Shown in pieces: positions 26,444 to 36,510 of a stretch of 38,348 bases of DNA; position 1 is the first letter of the stretch, and each line of letters opens with the position of its first letter. The stretch spans positions 1 to 38,348 of the forward strand of contig JAPOXK010000009.1 of NCBI GenBank assembly GCA_026707145.1, in the 5' to 3' direction. Under the pieces are notes generated by a model that was not told the DNA's origin, did not search any database, and saw only the letters and a list, made by a program, of their open reading frames with translations. Source of the DNA: Chloroflexota bacterium (GTDB lineage Bacteria > Chloroflexota > Dehalococcoidia > Bin125). Made by a program: the position numbers and the translations under genes.

Positions 26444-28123
26444 ATGAAACGCAACGGCGCACAAATCCTGCTCGAATCACTCGCCGCTGAGGGCGCCAAT
26501 CTTATTTTCGGCTACCCAGGCGGCGTCGTGCTCCCTCTCTACCACCGCTTCCGCGAATACCCCCAAATCAAGCACGTCCTCGTCCGTCATGAGCAAGGCG
26601 CCGCCCACGCCGCCGACGGCTACGCTCGGGCCAGCGGCCGGACCGGCGTCTGCCTCGCGACCTCCGGCCCCGGCGCCACCAACCTCGTGACCGGTATCTG
26701 TACCGCCTACATGGATTCCATCCCCATGGTCATCATCACCGGCAACGTCGCCCGTGATCTCATCGGCCGCGACGGCTTCCAAGAAGCCGACATCACCGGG
26801 ATCACCCTCCCCATCACCAAGCACAACTACCTTGTCATGCGCGCGAGCGAGATCGCCCCCGCCGTCAAGGAAGCCTTCCATATCGCCTCGACCGGTCGCA
26901 AAGGCCCCGTGCTTGTCGATATCCCCAAGGATGTCTTCATTGAGGAAGCCGACTTCGAGGGCTACCCCGACCAAGTGCACCTTCGCGGTTACGACCCCGT
27001 CACGATCCCCTCCGATCTCGAGGTCGAACGCGCCGCCGCCATCCTGAACGAAGCCCAGCGCCCCATCATCCTCAGCGGGCACGGCACCCTGCAGTCGGGC
27101 GCCACCGACGAGCTGGTCGCCCTCGCCGAACGCGCCCAGATCCCCGTGATCACGACTCTCCTCGGCATCTCCGGTTTCCCGGAGGACCATGCGCTCTCTT
27201 ACGGCTTCATGGGCATGCACGGGCACTACTTCTGCAACATGGCCGCCGATCACGCCGACGTCGTCGTGGGCGTCGGCATGCGCTTCGACGACCGCGCCAT
27301 GGGCCGCTTCAAGGACTTCAACCCCCAGGCCCAGATCATCCATCTCGATATCGACCCCGCGGAGATCGGCAAAAACTTCCATACGCATGCTCCCGTCCTC
27401 GGCGACGTGCGCCAGTCGCTGCGCGCGTTATTGCCCCACATCGCGAGCACAACCCGCCCCGACTGGATCCGCTGGATCGACGACGTCAAAGCTCAGCACC
27501 CCACTGACTACGACGCCGAGGGCGCCGAGGTCACCGGCCCCTGGCTCTGTCGCGCCATCGCGCAACAGACGCAGCGCAAGGCCACCATCGTCACCGGCGT
27601 CGGCCAGCACCAAATGTGGGCCGCTCAGTACTACAACTACACCCGCCCCCGCCAGTACATCAGCAGCGGCGGCCTTGGCACCATGGGCTTCGAGGTGCCC
27701 GCCGCCCTGGGCGCGCAGTTCGCCCAAGACGAGCCCGTCTGGTCCATCTGCGGCGACGGTGGCTTCCAGATGACCTGTCAGGAGCTCCAGACCGTCGCCG
27801 AGCACAAGCTCCCGATCCGCTACGTCATCTTCAACAACGGCTACCTCGGCATGGTCCGGCAGTGGCAGGAGCTGTTCTACGAAGACAACTACCACTCCGT
27901 CGCCCTCGGCCAGCCTGACTTCGTCAAGCTCGCCGAGGCCTACGGCGTCACCGCGCTGCGCGCCACCACCCGCACCGAAGCCGCCGCGGCGCTGCGCGAG
28001 GCCGACGCGCACGACGGCCCCATCGTCCTCGACATCCGCTGCGTCGAGCAGGAAAACGTTTGGCCGATGGTCCCAGCCGGCGCCGCCCTCTCCGAAACGG
28101 TCGAATCAGCGGAGGCGCTCTGA
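26444..28123 (+). CDS. ilvB: Acetolactate synthase large (catalytic) subunit
   Basis: A 559-aa ThDP-dependent synthase that condenses two pyruvates, or pyruvate with 2-oxobutyrate, in the first common step of branched-chain synthesis. The ThDP-activating Glu50 lies in LVRHEQGAAHAADGYARASG; CLATSGPGATNLVTG and the GDGGFQ...NNGYLGMVRQW ThDP motif (about 436-465) are intact. AGAGG lies 8 nt before the ATG. Its TGA overlaps the ilvN start by one nucleotide (TGATG). Confidence 0.97.
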   Translation: MKRNGAQILLESLAAEGANLIFGYPGGVVLPLYHRFREYPQIKHVLVRHEQGAAHAADGYARASGRTGVCLATSGPGATNLVTGICTAYMDSIPMVIITGNVARDLIGRDGFQEADITGITLPITKHNYLVMRASEIAPAVKEAFHIASTGRKGPVLVDIPKDVFIEEADFEGYPDQVHLRGYDPVTIPSDLEVERAAAILNEAQRPIILSGHGTLQSGATDELVALAERAQIPVITTLLGISGFPEDHALSYGFMGMHGHYFCNMAADHADVVVGVGMRFDDRAMGRFKDFNPQAQIIHLDIDPAEIGKNFHTHAPVLGDVRQSLRALLPHIASTTRPDWIRWIDDVKAQHPTDYDAEGAEVTGPWLCRAIAQQTQRKATIVTGVGQHQMWAAQYYNYTRPRQYISSGGLGTMGFEVPAALGAQFAQDEPVWSICGDGGFQMTCQELQTVAEHKLPIRYVIFNNGYLGMVRQWQELFYEDNYHSVALGQPDFVKLAEAYGVTALRATTRTEAAAALREADAHDGPIVLDIRCVEQENVWPMVPAGAALSETVESAEAL

Positions 28124-28737
28124 TGATCGCCACCAACTCACAGCACGCCCACCCCCCGCAGCGCGTCGTCGTCGCCCATGTCGAGGACCGCCCCGGTGTC
28201 CTCGCCCGCGTCGCCTCCCTCTTTCGCCGGCGCGGCTTCAACATTGAGAGCCTCACCGTCGGCCACAGCGACGAGCCCGGCCTCAGCCGCATGACCATCG
28301 TCGTCGATGGACAGAGCGCCCAGGTGCAGCAGGTCGAGCGGCAGCTCTTCAAGCTGGTCGACGTCGTTTCCGCCATCGACATCAGCGAGCGGCCCCTGGT
28401 CGCCCGCGAGCTCGCCCTGATCAAGGTCAGCTGCACGCCCCAGGGCCGGCGCGACATCATCGCCCTCGCGGATGTCTTCCGCGCCACCGTCGTCGATGTC
28501 GCCGACGCCAGCGTCATCGTGCAGGTCCTCGGCGACGAAGACAAGGTCGACGCCCTGCTGCGTCTCCTGCGCCCCTACGGCCTCCTCGAGCTGGTGCGCA
28601 CCGGCCGGGTCGCGATGGTTCGCGGCAGCGGCACCAGCAAGCCCGTGCCCGTCTCGGAGATCGCGCGCCGCGCCGAAGAGGAGCGTGCCCAGTTCGGCCG
28701 GCGGCCGGACGGCGCGCTCCCCTTCGCCAGTGACTAA
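28123..28737 (+). CDS. ilvN: Acetolactate synthase small (regulatory) subunit
   Basis: A 204-aa regulatory subunit, which usually confers valine feedback inhibition and activates IlvB. An N-terminal ACT domain ([23 protein letters not shown]... NIESLTVG) is followed by the second, ALS-type domain ([18 protein letters not shown]). Residues about 165-204 are an Arg/Glu-rich extension beyond the usual 160-170 aa. The ATG at 28123 overlaps the ilvB stop, showing translational coupling. Confidence 0.96.
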   Translation: MIATNSQHAHPPQRVVVAHVEDRPGVLARVASLFRRRGFNIESLTVGHSDEPGLSRMTIVVDGQSAQVQQVERQLFKLVDVVSAIDISERPLVARELALIKVSCTPQGRRDIIALADVFRATVVDVADASVIVQVLGDEDKVDALLRLLRPYGLLELVRTGRVAMVRGSGTSKPVPVSEIARRAEEERAQFGRRPDGALPFASD

Positions 28738-28838
28738 ACCGTCCCATCCGCCTGCGCTACTGGACGCCACCCCCGTCCCCGCCTAGCCTTTTTCCTCGTC
28801 CGTTCACCGATCCGGCCGGCCAGGAATGGAGTAGCACC

Positions 28839-29840
28839 ATGGCCCAGATGTTCTACGACAAGGACGCCGATCTCTCCTTCCTCGCAGGCAAAACCGTCGG
28901 CGTCGTCGGCTTCGGCAGCCAGGGCCACGCCCACGCCCTCAACCTCAAGGATTCCGGCGTCAACGTGGTCGTCGGCCTCTACCCGGGCTCCCGCTCTTGG
29001 GCCAAGGCGGAGGCGGCCGGTCTCCGCGTCGGCACCGTGGATGATGTCGCCGAAGAGGCCGACATCATCATGCTCCTCACTCCGGACCATATCCAGAAAG
29101 CCCTCTACGACGATCACATCGCCCACGGCCTGCGCGAGGGCAAGACCCTGATGTTCGCCCACGGCTTCAACATCCACTACAACCAGATCGCCCCGCCCGA
29201 AGCGATTGATGTCTCGATGGTCGCCCCGAAGGGACCGGGCCACCTCCTCCGCCGGCTCTACGAAGAGGGCAGCGGCATGCCCGGCCTGCTGGCCGTTCAC
29301 CAGGACGCCAGCGAAACCGCCAAACAGACCGCTATGGCCTACGCCGCGGCCATCGGCTGCGGCCGCGCCGGTGTCCTGGAGACCAGCTTTCAGGAAGAGA
29401 CCGAAACCGATCTCTTCGGCGAGCAAGCCGTCCTCTGCGGCGGCGTCTCCTCGCTCATGCAGACGGCCTTCGAGACCCTCGTTGAGGCCGGCTATCAACC
29501 CGAGTCCGCTTACTTCGAAACCATCCACGAGCTCAAGCTCATCGTCGACCTCATCTATGAGGGTGGCTTCAAGAACATGCGCTACTCCATCTCCGACACC
29601 GCGGAGTACGGCGACTACTCCCGCGGCCCCCAGGTCATCGATAGCCACGTCCGCGAGAACATGCGCCGCGTTCTCCAGCAGGTGCAGAACGGCGAGTTCG
29701 CCCGCGAGTGGATCCTGGAAAATCAAGCCGGCCGCCCCGCCTTCAACAAGCTCCGTCAGCGTGCCGCCGCGCATCCCAGCGAAGAGGTGGGCGAGGAGCT
29801 CCGCGGCATGATGGCCTGGCTACACCAGAAAGCCGATTGA
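28839..29840 (+). CDS. ilvC: Ketol-acid reductoisomerase (class I)
   Basis: A 333-aa NAD(P)H- and Mg-dependent enzyme converting acetolactate or acetohydroxybutyrate to dihydroxy-acids. The dinucleotide motif is [10 protein letters not shown] (24-33). The cofactor-specificity loop after the second strand reads GLYPGSRSW (46-54); the usual Arg of GLRxGSxSW is Tyr and the next residue Pro, so NADPH preference should be tested rather than assumed. The C-terminal knotted domain ([34 protein letters not shown]) marks class I. TGGAG precedes the ATG. A hairpin follows the stop. Confidence 0.97.
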   Translation: MAQMFYDKDADLSFLAGKTVGVVGFGSQGHAHALNLKDSGVNVVVGLYPGSRSWAKAEAAGLRVGTVDDVAEEADIIMLLTPDHIQKALYDDHIAHGLREGKTLMFAHGFNIHYNQIAPPEAIDVSMVAPKGPGHLLRRLYEEGSGMPGLLAVHQDASETAKQTAMAYAAAIGCGRAGVLETSFQEETETDLFGEQAVLCGGVSSLMQTAFETLVEAGYQPESAYFETIHELKLIVDLIYEGGFKNMRYSISDTAEYGDYSRGPQVIDSHVRENMRRVLQQVQNGEFAREWILENQAGRPAFNKLRQRAAAHPSEEVGEELRGMMAWLHQKAD

Positions 29841-29845
29841 TCGCC

Positions 29846-29864
29846 CGGGGCCTTCCCGGCCCCG
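29846..29864 (+). terminator. Hairpin after ilvC
   Basis: CGGGGCC and GGCCCCG form a perfect 7-bp stem with a 5-nt loop, 5 nt after the ilvC stop. No T-run follows, so it is a possible weak terminator or processing/stability element between ilvC and leuA. Confidence 0.45.
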
Positions 29865-29887
29865 TAGGCAGACGGCGCGAACTCCGG

Positions 29888-29893
29888 CATAAT
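29888..29893 (+). promoter_or_regulatory. -10-like box for the leuA leader
   Basis: CATAAT, five of six, predicts a start near 29900. It ends 9 nt before the ATG of a 26-codon leader frame. Confidence 0.4.
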
Positions 29894-29902
29894 GATTCCA
29901 CG

Positions 29903-29983
29903 ATGAACGGCTATCCGCGCCCCACGCGCGACGGAGGGATCGACCCGCGGGCTGCCTCGGCCCGTGGCGTCCTTGGGCGCTAG
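29903..29983 (+). CDS. Short leader ORF upstream of leuA (26 aa)
   Basis: MNGYPRPTRDGGIDPRAA... is a 26-codon frame that starts within a few nucleotides of the predicted transcript start and ends 101 nt before leuA. It could be a leaderless leader peptide. It has only one Leu codon (near its end), unlike classical leu attenuator peptides. Downstream, 30005-30043 can form GA-GGCGC / GCGCC-c-TC followed by TTCCTTT, or instead CGAGGCG/CGCCTCG (30004-30010 / 30029-30035) or GCCG/CGGC (30027-30030 / 30034-30037). Confidence 0.3.
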   Translation: MNGYPRPTRDGGIDPRAASARGVLGR

Positions 29984-30084
29984 CTCCCGGGCGATCATTC
30001 ACGCGAGGCGCTGGTTGCATCGACCCGCCGCCTCGGCGCCCTCTTCCTTTCCCCGCCCTGCGTTCTCCATGGAGGAGCCCCGCC

Positions 30085-31620
<1,536 letters not shown>

Positions 31621-31635
<15 letters not shown>

Positions 31636-31652
31636 CTCCCTGACGGAGTAGC
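31621..31652 (+). repeat. 16-bp tandem duplication across the leuA stop
   Basis: TCCCTGACGGAGTAGC occurs twice back to back (31621-31636 and 31637-31652) without a mismatch. The first copy encodes the last residues of LeuA and its TAG; the second repeats them out of use. Confidence 0.9.
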
Positions 31653-31684
31653 GCGCGCCGCGCCGCTAAGGACTCGCACCCGCC

Positions 31685-31716
31685 AAGAGGGGCGCCGCCG
31701 GCGTCCCTCTTTTCTT
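31685..31716 (+). terminator. Intrinsic terminator of leuA
   Basis: AAGAGGGGCGCC and GGCGTCCCTCTT form a 12-bp stem with one G-T wobble around a GCC loop, and the T-tract runs on as TTTTCTT. It is the clearest Rho-independent terminator in the window and ends the ilvB-to-leuA stretch. Confidence 0.9.
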
Positions 31717-31840
31717 GGCTGGCCGCTGTGATGTGGGGCATGAGAGGGGACGAGTGACTGCGGTAGGGAGAACTGCTAGCGTGGCGAGAATCGTTATCAA
31801 TCATCTTGTTGATCGGGGCTGAGACTGGAGGGATGCGACG

Positions 31841-32023
31841 ATGACGGAGCCGCGAGATCACGCGACGAAGGCCGATCTGGACGCGCTGCGCTCGGAAATT
31901 CAGGAGATCACGGCGGAGCTGAAGGCGGCTGTTACCGACGCGCATGCGGACACGAAGGCGCACATCGACGTCGCGATCATGAGTCTGAGCGAGCTCATCG
32001 TCTCTCACGCCGATTCGGACTGA
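31841..32023 (+). CDS. Small coiled-coil hypothetical protein (60 aa)
   Basis: A 60-aa acidic, Ala-rich protein (TKADLDALRSEIQEITAELKAAV...) predicted to be one long helix or coiled coil, similar in style to short hypothetical proteins with a KADLDALR start. GGAGGG lies 9 nt before the ATG. It lies between the leuA terminator and the convergent LLM gene and seems to be its own unit. No function can be assigned. Confidence 0.6.
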   Translation: MTEPRDHATKADLDALRSEIQEITAELKAAVTDAHADTKAHIDVAIMSLSELIVSHADSD

Positions 32024-32066
32024 TAAGCCGCCGCCCGGCCTGATTCCCGACAGGCTGGGAAACGCC

Positions 32067-32107
32067 GCTCACACCCGTCATGCAGGGTCTGCGAAAGAGG
32101 CGTGAGC
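32067..32107. terminator. Long hairpin between convergent genes
   Basis: GCTCAC (32067-32072) pairs with GTGAGC (32102-32107), with an inner ACCC/GGGT pairing. It lies between the small coiled-coil gene (+) and the end of the LLM gene (-). It lacks T-runs, so it is only a possible bidirectional terminator. Confidence 0.3.
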
Positions 32108-32120
32108 CTATCGCCAGGGC

Positions 32121-33065
32121 TTAAGACGCAGCCAACTGTCCAATCACCTCCGACGCAACCCGAGCGTACACCTCCGGATCGTTCGGCAGATCCGTGATGA
32201 TCACCTCCTCCGCCCCCGCTTCCTGAAACGCCGCCAGCGCCTCCACCACTCGCCCCGCCGGTCCGATCGGCAGCGCCGCCTGCGCCTCCGGCGTCCGCAC
32301 GAACACGGCGTAGCGTTCTCGCAGCCGCGCTTCCTCCTCCGCGTCCTCCGTCACGTGGAGGAAGGTCAGGATCGTCTTCCGGATCTCCCCCGGATCCCGT
32401 CCCGCCTCTGCGCAGTGCCGCTCCAGCACCGCGATCTTGCGCCGCAGATCCGCCGGCGTCGACGCCACGACGTTCATCGCCTCTCCGTAGCGCGCCACCG
32501 TCCGCAGCGTCCGCCGCTCGCCGCCCCCCGCGATCACCAGCGGCGCCCGCGGCCGCTGCAAACTGCGCGGCGCCAGCACGGCCCGCTCCAAGCGATAATG
32601 CTTCCCCGCGTAATCGACCGGCTCCTCCGCCGTCAGCAGCCGGTGCGTCAGCTCGCAGGCCTCCTCCAGCATCTGCGAGCGCTCTCCCTGCGGCGGATAG
32701 GCCAGCCCGTAGGCCGCGTGCTCCCGGCGGTGGTAGCCCGCCCCCAGCCCGATCTCCAGCCGCCCTCCGCACATCTGATCCAGCGTCGCCGCCATCTTGG
32801 CCAGCACCACCGGATGCCGGAACGTCACCGGCGAGACCAGCACCCCCAGCCGCACCCGCTCGGTCACCCGTGTCAGCCCCGCCAGCACCGACCAGGCCTC
32901 GTAGCAGTCGGCGCGCTCGTCGCCCAACACCGCCACCAGGTGATCGCCCGTCCACAGACTGCGCCACGGTCCCGCGTCCACCGCCCGCGCCGCTGCTTCG
33001 ATCGCCGTCCATTCCGTCGCGATCAGCCGCAGCTGCGCGCCAAACTGCAAAGCCGCCGCCCCCAT
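32121..33065 (-). CDS. LLM class (F420-type) flavin/deazaflavin oxidoreductase
   Basis: A 314-aa luciferase-like monooxygenase-fold protein. [55 protein letters not shown] and [24 protein letters not shown] are the conserved barrel segments of the F420-dependent subfamily; F420 rather than FMN is likely from overall similarity but not proven. The last ~30 residues give the usual [14 protein letters not shown] strand. The ATG at 33065 has GGAAGG about 7 nt upstream. It is divergent from leuC and interrupts the leucine cluster. Confidence 0.9.
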   Translation of the reverse strand: MGAAALQFGAQLRLIATEWTAIEAAARAVDAGPWRSLWTGDHLVAVLGDERADCYEAWSVLAGLTRVTERVRLGVLVSPVTFRHPVVLAKMAATLDQMCGGRLEIGLGAGYHRREHAAYGLAYPPQGERSQMLEEACELTHRLLTAEEPVDYAGKHYRLERAVLAPRSLQRPRAPLVIAGGGERRTLRTVARYGEAMNVVASTPADLRRKIAVLERHCAEAGRDPGEIRKTILTFLHVTEDAEEEARLRERYAVFVRTPEAQAALPIGPAGRVVEALAAFQEAGAEEVIITDLPNDPEVYARVASEVIGQLAAS

Positions 33066-33113
33066 GGCTTTTCCTTCCGCAACAATTCTCCCGCACCGCC
33101 GGCACGGGATAGC

Positions 33114-33119
33114 TACAAT
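33114..33119 (+). promoter_or_regulatory. -10 box for leuCD
   Basis: TACAAT, five of six, 64 nt before the leuC ATG in the 118-nt divergent region shared with the LLM gene. No -35 of quality is seen. Confidence 0.4.
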
Positions 33120-33183
33120 AGCCGCCCGCTTCGATCGGCGCGCTCCGCGCCCGGGCGATCAAGCGAATGCGCCGGAGGAATGC

Positions 33184-34587
33184 ATGCCGCCCCGAACGCT
33201 CGCGCAAAAGATCTGGGATGCCCACCTCGTCCACCGGGAAGAAAGCCGTCCCGACCTCCTCTACATCGACCTGCATCTCACCCACGAGGTTACCTCCGCC
33301 CAGGCCTTCGACGGTCTGCGCCTGAATGGCCGCAGGGTTCGCCGTCCCGACCTCACCATCGCCACGCCGGACCACAACGTCCCCACCGTCGATCGCGACA
33401 AGCCCTTCCCGGATCCGCTCTCCCAGCAGCAGGTCGACGCGCTTCGCGTCAACTGCGCCGAGTTCGACGTCCCCATCTTCGACGTGCTCGACGCCCGGCA
33501 AGGCATCGTCCACGTCATCGGCCCCGAGCAGGGTCTCACCCAGCCCGGCATGACCATCGTCTGCGGCGACTCCCACACCTCCACCCACGGCGCCTTCGGC
33601 GCGCTCGCTTTCGGGATCGGCACTTCCGAGGTCGAGCACGTCTTCGCCACCCAGACGCTGCCCCAGCGCCGCCTCAAGCAGATGTCCGTCGAAGTCACGG
33701 GGCAGCTCCCGCCTTGGGGCACGCCCAAGGACATCATCCTCACCATCATCAATCGCATCGGCGTCGGTGGCGGCGTCGGTCACGTCATCGAGTACCGCGG
33801 CGACGTCATCCGCAATATCTCCATGGAAGGCCGGATGACCATCTGTAACATGACCATCGAAGGCGGTGCCCGCGCCGGCCTCATCGCCCCGGACGAAACC
33901 ACCTTCGCCTACGTCAAGGGCCGCCCCCACGCTCCCGCCGGCGACGATTGGGATGCTGCCGTCGCCCGCTGGCGCACCCTCGCCACGGACCCCGGCGCCG
34001 CCTTCGATAAAGAGGTCGTGATCGACGGCACGGAGATCGAGCCCCACGTCACTTGGGGCACCACCCCCGCGCAGAGCGTCCCCGTCCACGGCGACATCCC
34101 CGACCCGGACGCCTTCGACGATCCCGCTGCCCGTGAAACCGCCCAGCGCGCTCTCGACTACCAGCGGCTCCAGCCCGGTACCAAGATCACGGAGATCCCG
34201 CTGGACCGCGTCTTCATCGGCTCCTGCACCAACTCGCGCATTGAAGACCTCCGCGCCGCCGCCGCCGTCGTGCGCGGCAGGCGGGTCGCAGACGGCGTGC
34301 GGGCCATGGTCGTCCCCGGCTCCGGCCTGGTGAAGGCGCAAGCGGAGGAAGAGGGCCTCGCGGATCTCTTTCGCGACGCCGGCTTCGAGTGGCGCGAAGC
34401 CGGCTGCTCCATGTGCCTCGGCATGAATCCGGACATCCTCCAGCCCGGCGAACGCTGCGCCTCCACCTCCAACCGCAACTTCGAAGGCAGGCAGGGGCCG
34501 GGCGGCCGCACCCATCTCGTCAGTCCTCCCATGGCCGCCGCCGCCGCCCTCGCCGGCCACTTCGTCGATCTGCGGGAGCTCTTCTAA
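33184..34587 (+). CDS. leuC: 3-isopropylmalate dehydratase large subunit
   Basis: A 467-aa aconitase-type subunit that isomerises 2- to 3-isopropylmalate with LeuD. The [4Fe-4S] ligands are Cys348 (GSCTNSR), Cys408 and Cys411 (GCSMCLG), one residue off the E. coli positions 347, 407 and 410. [19 protein letters not shown] and the [13 protein letters not shown] stretch are intact. The ATG at 33184 follows GGAGGAA by 4 nt; the ATG at 33180 is out of frame. Its TAA overlaps the leuD ATG (TAATG). Confidence 0.97.
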   Translation: MPPRTLAQKIWDAHLVHREESRPDLLYIDLHLTHEVTSAQAFDGLRLNGRRVRRPDLTIATPDHNVPTVDRDKPFPDPLSQQQVDALRVNCAEFDVPIFDVLDARQGIVHVIGPEQGLTQPGMTIVCGDSHTSTHGAFGALAFGIGTSEVEHVFATQTLPQRRLKQMSVEVTGQLPPWGTPKDIILTIINRIGVGGGVGHVIEYRGDVIRNISMEGRMTICNMTIEGGARAGLIAPDETTFAYVKGRPHAPAGDDWDAAVARWRTLATDPGAAFDKEVVIDGTEIEPHVTWGTTPAQSVPVHGDIPDPDAFDDPAARETAQRALDYQRLQPGTKITEIPLDRVFIGSCTNSRIEDLRAAAAVVRGRRVADGVRAMVVPGSGLVKAQAEEEGLADLFRDAGFEWREAGCSMCLGMNPDILQPGERCASTSNRNFEGRQGPGGRTHLVSPPMAAAAALAGHFVDLRELF

Positions 34588-35183
34588 TGGATCCCGTCGC
34601 CACCGTCACCGGCCACGCCATCCCCCTCCCCCGGGCCGATGTCGATACCGATCAGATCATCCCCGCCCGCCACCTCAAGCGCATCGAGCGCACCGGCTAC
34701 GGGGAGTTCGCGTTCGAGTACTGGCGCAAGAACGATCCCGACTTCGTCGTCAACCGTCCCGAGTATCAAGACGCCCCCATCCTCCTGGCCGGACCCAACT
34801 TCGGCTGCGGCTCCTCCCGCGAGCACGCCGTCTGGGCCCTCCAGCAGATGGGCCTGCGCGCCGTCGTCGGGACCTCCTTCGCCGACATCTTCCGCAACAA
34901 CAGCGCCAAGATGGGCCTGCTCCTCGCCCCCCTCGAGCCGGCCGACGTCGGCTACCTCATGCAGCGCGCGCAGGACACTCCCGACGCGCAGATCACCGTC
35001 GATCTTCCCACCCAGTCCGTCTCGATTCCCGGCGGCTGGCGGCGATCCTTCGAGATCGACCCCTTCGTCAAGCACTGCCTCCTCAACGGCCTCGACGACA
35101 TCGGCCTCACCCTCCAGCACGAAGATGCCATCGCCGCTTTCGAAGCCCAGCGTCCCGCCCTGCTCCCCCGCACCAAGCGCTAG
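34587..35183 (+). CDS. leuD: 3-isopropylmalate dehydratase small subunit
   Basis: A 198-aa swivelling-domain subunit. DVDTDQIIPARHLKRI and GPNFGCGSSREHAVWAL are the signature segments; the latter binds the substrate carboxylate. It starts in the leuC stop (TAATG) and is followed after 2 nt by a small Cys-rich frame. Confidence 0.97.
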   Translation: MDPVATVTGHAIPLPRADVDTDQIIPARHLKRIERTGYGEFAFEYWRKNDPDFVVNRPEYQDAPILLAGPNFGCGSSREHAVWALQQMGLRAVVGTSFADIFRNNSAKMGLLLAPLEPADVGYLMQRAQDTPDAQITVDLPTQSVSIPGGWRRSFEIDPFVKHCLLNGLDDIGLTLQHEDAIAAFEAQRPALLPRTKR

Positions 35184-35185
35184 CG

Positions 35186-35335
35186 ATGCCGTTCTACGAC
35201 CGATTTACCGACGCCTGGTCCAATCTCCGAGGCGTCCGAGCCGATGCTGTCCTGCACGGTTACGGTGTCAATCTCTGGCGCCGGTTCCTCCGGCGCAGCG
35301 GTTGCTGCGGCCGCTACGGCGACCCGGGCTGCTGA
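35186..35335 (+). CDS. Cys-rich microprotein coupled to leuD (49 aa)
   Basis: A 49-aa frame starting 2 nt after the leuD stop. The N-terminus MPFYDRFTDAWSNLRG is an amphipathic helix, then NLWRRFLRRS is basic, and the end is SGCCGRYGDPGC, three cysteines in a compact motif of the CCGxYGxPGC type found at the C-termini of small uncharacterised proteins. It might bind a metal or a cluster. The close spacing suggests co-translation with leuCD. No family name can be given; coding status rests on the motif and context. Confidence 0.5.
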   Translation: MPFYDRFTDAWSNLRGVRADAVLHGYGVNLWRRFLRRSGCCGRYGDPGC

Positions 35336-35397
35336 GTCACCCGCGACCGCGCCATCCAGGAGGGATGGCTCCCACCCGCCGACCCGCGAGACGGCGC

Positions 35398-36354
35398 CTA
35401 GATTCGCAACGACAGCTGCCGCGGTTCCGGCGGCCGCTTGGGAGGATGCCGGTCGAGGCTGCTGTAGCCCAGTGCGCTCTTCACATCGCGCACGCGCTCC
35501 TCAACCCGCGTCCTGTAGCGCTTGGGCGCATGCTTCGTGCCGTAGAGCCGCTGGTAGCCCGCCAGCAGATCGGGATACTCCTGCTGCAGGAAGCCGAAGA
35601 AGTGCTCGCGCACGTCGGGGCCGAGATGCAGCACGTTCGATCCGATGAAGCGCGCGCCGTGCGCCGCCGCCGCGCGCACCGTCGCCGTGACCTTGCTCCT
35701 ATCCGCCGAGAGACCGGGCAGCAACGGCGCCACCAGCACGCCGCAATGTACGTCCGCGGACACGAGCTGCTCCATCACCCGCAGCCGCTGGGACGGCGCC
35801 GGCGTGCCGGGCTCCGTTCGCAGCCAGATCTCCCGATCGACGGTGGGGACGCTGAAGCAGACGGTCGCGCCCGCGCGGCGGCCGAGATCTTGCAGGATGT
35901 CGGCGTCCCGCACGATCAGGGTCCCCTTGGTCACGATCGAGACCGGCGTGCGGAAGCGCGTGAACAGCTCCAAGCTCCGCCGCGTGAGCCGGTAGCGTCC
36001 CTCGACGGCCTGGTACGGATCCGTCGCCGTTCCCACGGCCACCTGCTCCCGGCGCCACCCCCGCCGTCCCAGCTCCCCCGCCAGCACCTCCGGCAGGTTG
36101 GTCTTGACGAAGATGATCCCCGAGAAATCCGCTCCGGCCCCGAGCTCGAGATAGCGGTGCGTCGAGCGGGCGAAGCAGTACTGGCAGCCGTGCGCGCACC
36201 CCCGGTACGGGTTCAGCGACCAGCCGAACGCCATCCCTCGGACACGGTTCAGCGCCGACTTGCATGCGATCTCCCGGTATTCGGCTTGGGCCACTGCCTC
36301 CCCTGCTTTCCAGAGCCGTTGCGTGCGGAACGCGCGCCTCCTCGCGTCGGGCAC
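35398..36354 (-). CDS. Radical SAM protein, SPL / Rv2578c-like family
   Basis: A 318-aa radical SAM enzyme. The cluster-binding motif is CAHGCQYC in NPYRGCAHGCQYCFAR; the preceding YREIACKSALNRVRG and the later VTKGTLIVRDADIL and GSNVLHLGPD segments fit the spore-photoproduct-lyase-like group of unknown function. Upstream of residue 1 the open frame looks non-coding, so I prefer GTG 36354, which follows a -10-like TATCCT by 11 nt with no Shine-Dalgarno; internal starts would remove conserved sequence. A LexA-type palindrome abuts that -10 box. It sits between leuD and leuB on the other strand. A DNA-repair role is a hypothesis from family name and operator only. Confidence 0.85.
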   Translation of the reverse strand: MPDARRRAFRTQRLWKAGEAVAQAEYREIACKSALNRVRGMAFGWSLNPYRGCAHGCQYCFARSTHRYLELGAGADFSGIIFVKTNLPEVLAGELGRRGWRREQVAVGTATDPYQAVEGRYRLTRRSLELFTRFRTPVSIVTKGTLIVRDADILQDLGRRAGATVCFSVPTVDREIWLRTEPGTPAPSQRLRVMEQLVSADVHCGVLVAPLLPGLSADRSKVTATVRAAAAHGARFIGSNVLHLGPDVREHFFGFLQQEYPDLLAGYQRLYGTKHAPKRYRTRVEERVRDVKSALGYSSLDRHPPKRPPEPRQLSLRI

Positions 36355-36365
36355 AACGGAGATAC

Positions 36366-36371
36366 AGGATA
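36366..36371 (-). promoter_or_regulatory. -10-like box for the radical SAM gene
   Basis: TATCCT on the minus strand, four of six, 11 nt before the GTG start. The LexA-like palindrome touches its upstream edge. Confidence 0.35.
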
Positions 36372-36383
36372 GAACAGATGTTC
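36372..36383. promoter_or_regulatory. LexA/SOS-box-like palindrome
   Basis: GAACAGATGTTC fits GAAC-RNRY-GTTC, the Gram-positive (Bacillus/Actinobacteria) LexA box core, exactly; the arms extend to AGAACA/TGTTCT. It lies next to the -10 box of the minus-strand radical SAM gene, a typical repressor position. Whether this organism's LexA uses that consensus is unknown. Confidence 0.5.
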
Positions 36384-36468
36384 TTTTCAAGGAAGAGCGA
36401 GTGAAAAGCGAGGGAAGCGGCCGCCAGCACGATCCTGCCCGGCCGGGACAACGGCTGGGGCGAGGCCA

Positions 36469-36474
36469 TAAGAT
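36469..36474 (+). promoter_or_regulatory. -10-like box for leuB
   Basis: TAAGAT, four of six, 36 nt before the leuB ATG in the divergent region shared with the radical SAM gene. Confidence 0.3.
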
Positions 36475-36510
36475 CAGCACGCTGTTGGCGTTTCAGCGGA
36501 GAGGACAGAG

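Noticed and set aside
32005..34560. 851-codon minus-strand frame over leuC and the LLM gene
   Set aside because: Gly/Asp/Glu-rich antisense translation of leuC; the real genes in other frames have full family motifs.
35333..35335. Second selenocysteine UGA at the end of the Cys-rich microprotein
   Set aside because: The frame stays open about 20 codons after this TGA, but similar small proteins end at PGC, the continuation has no recognisable conservation, and no SECIS-like stem was evident.
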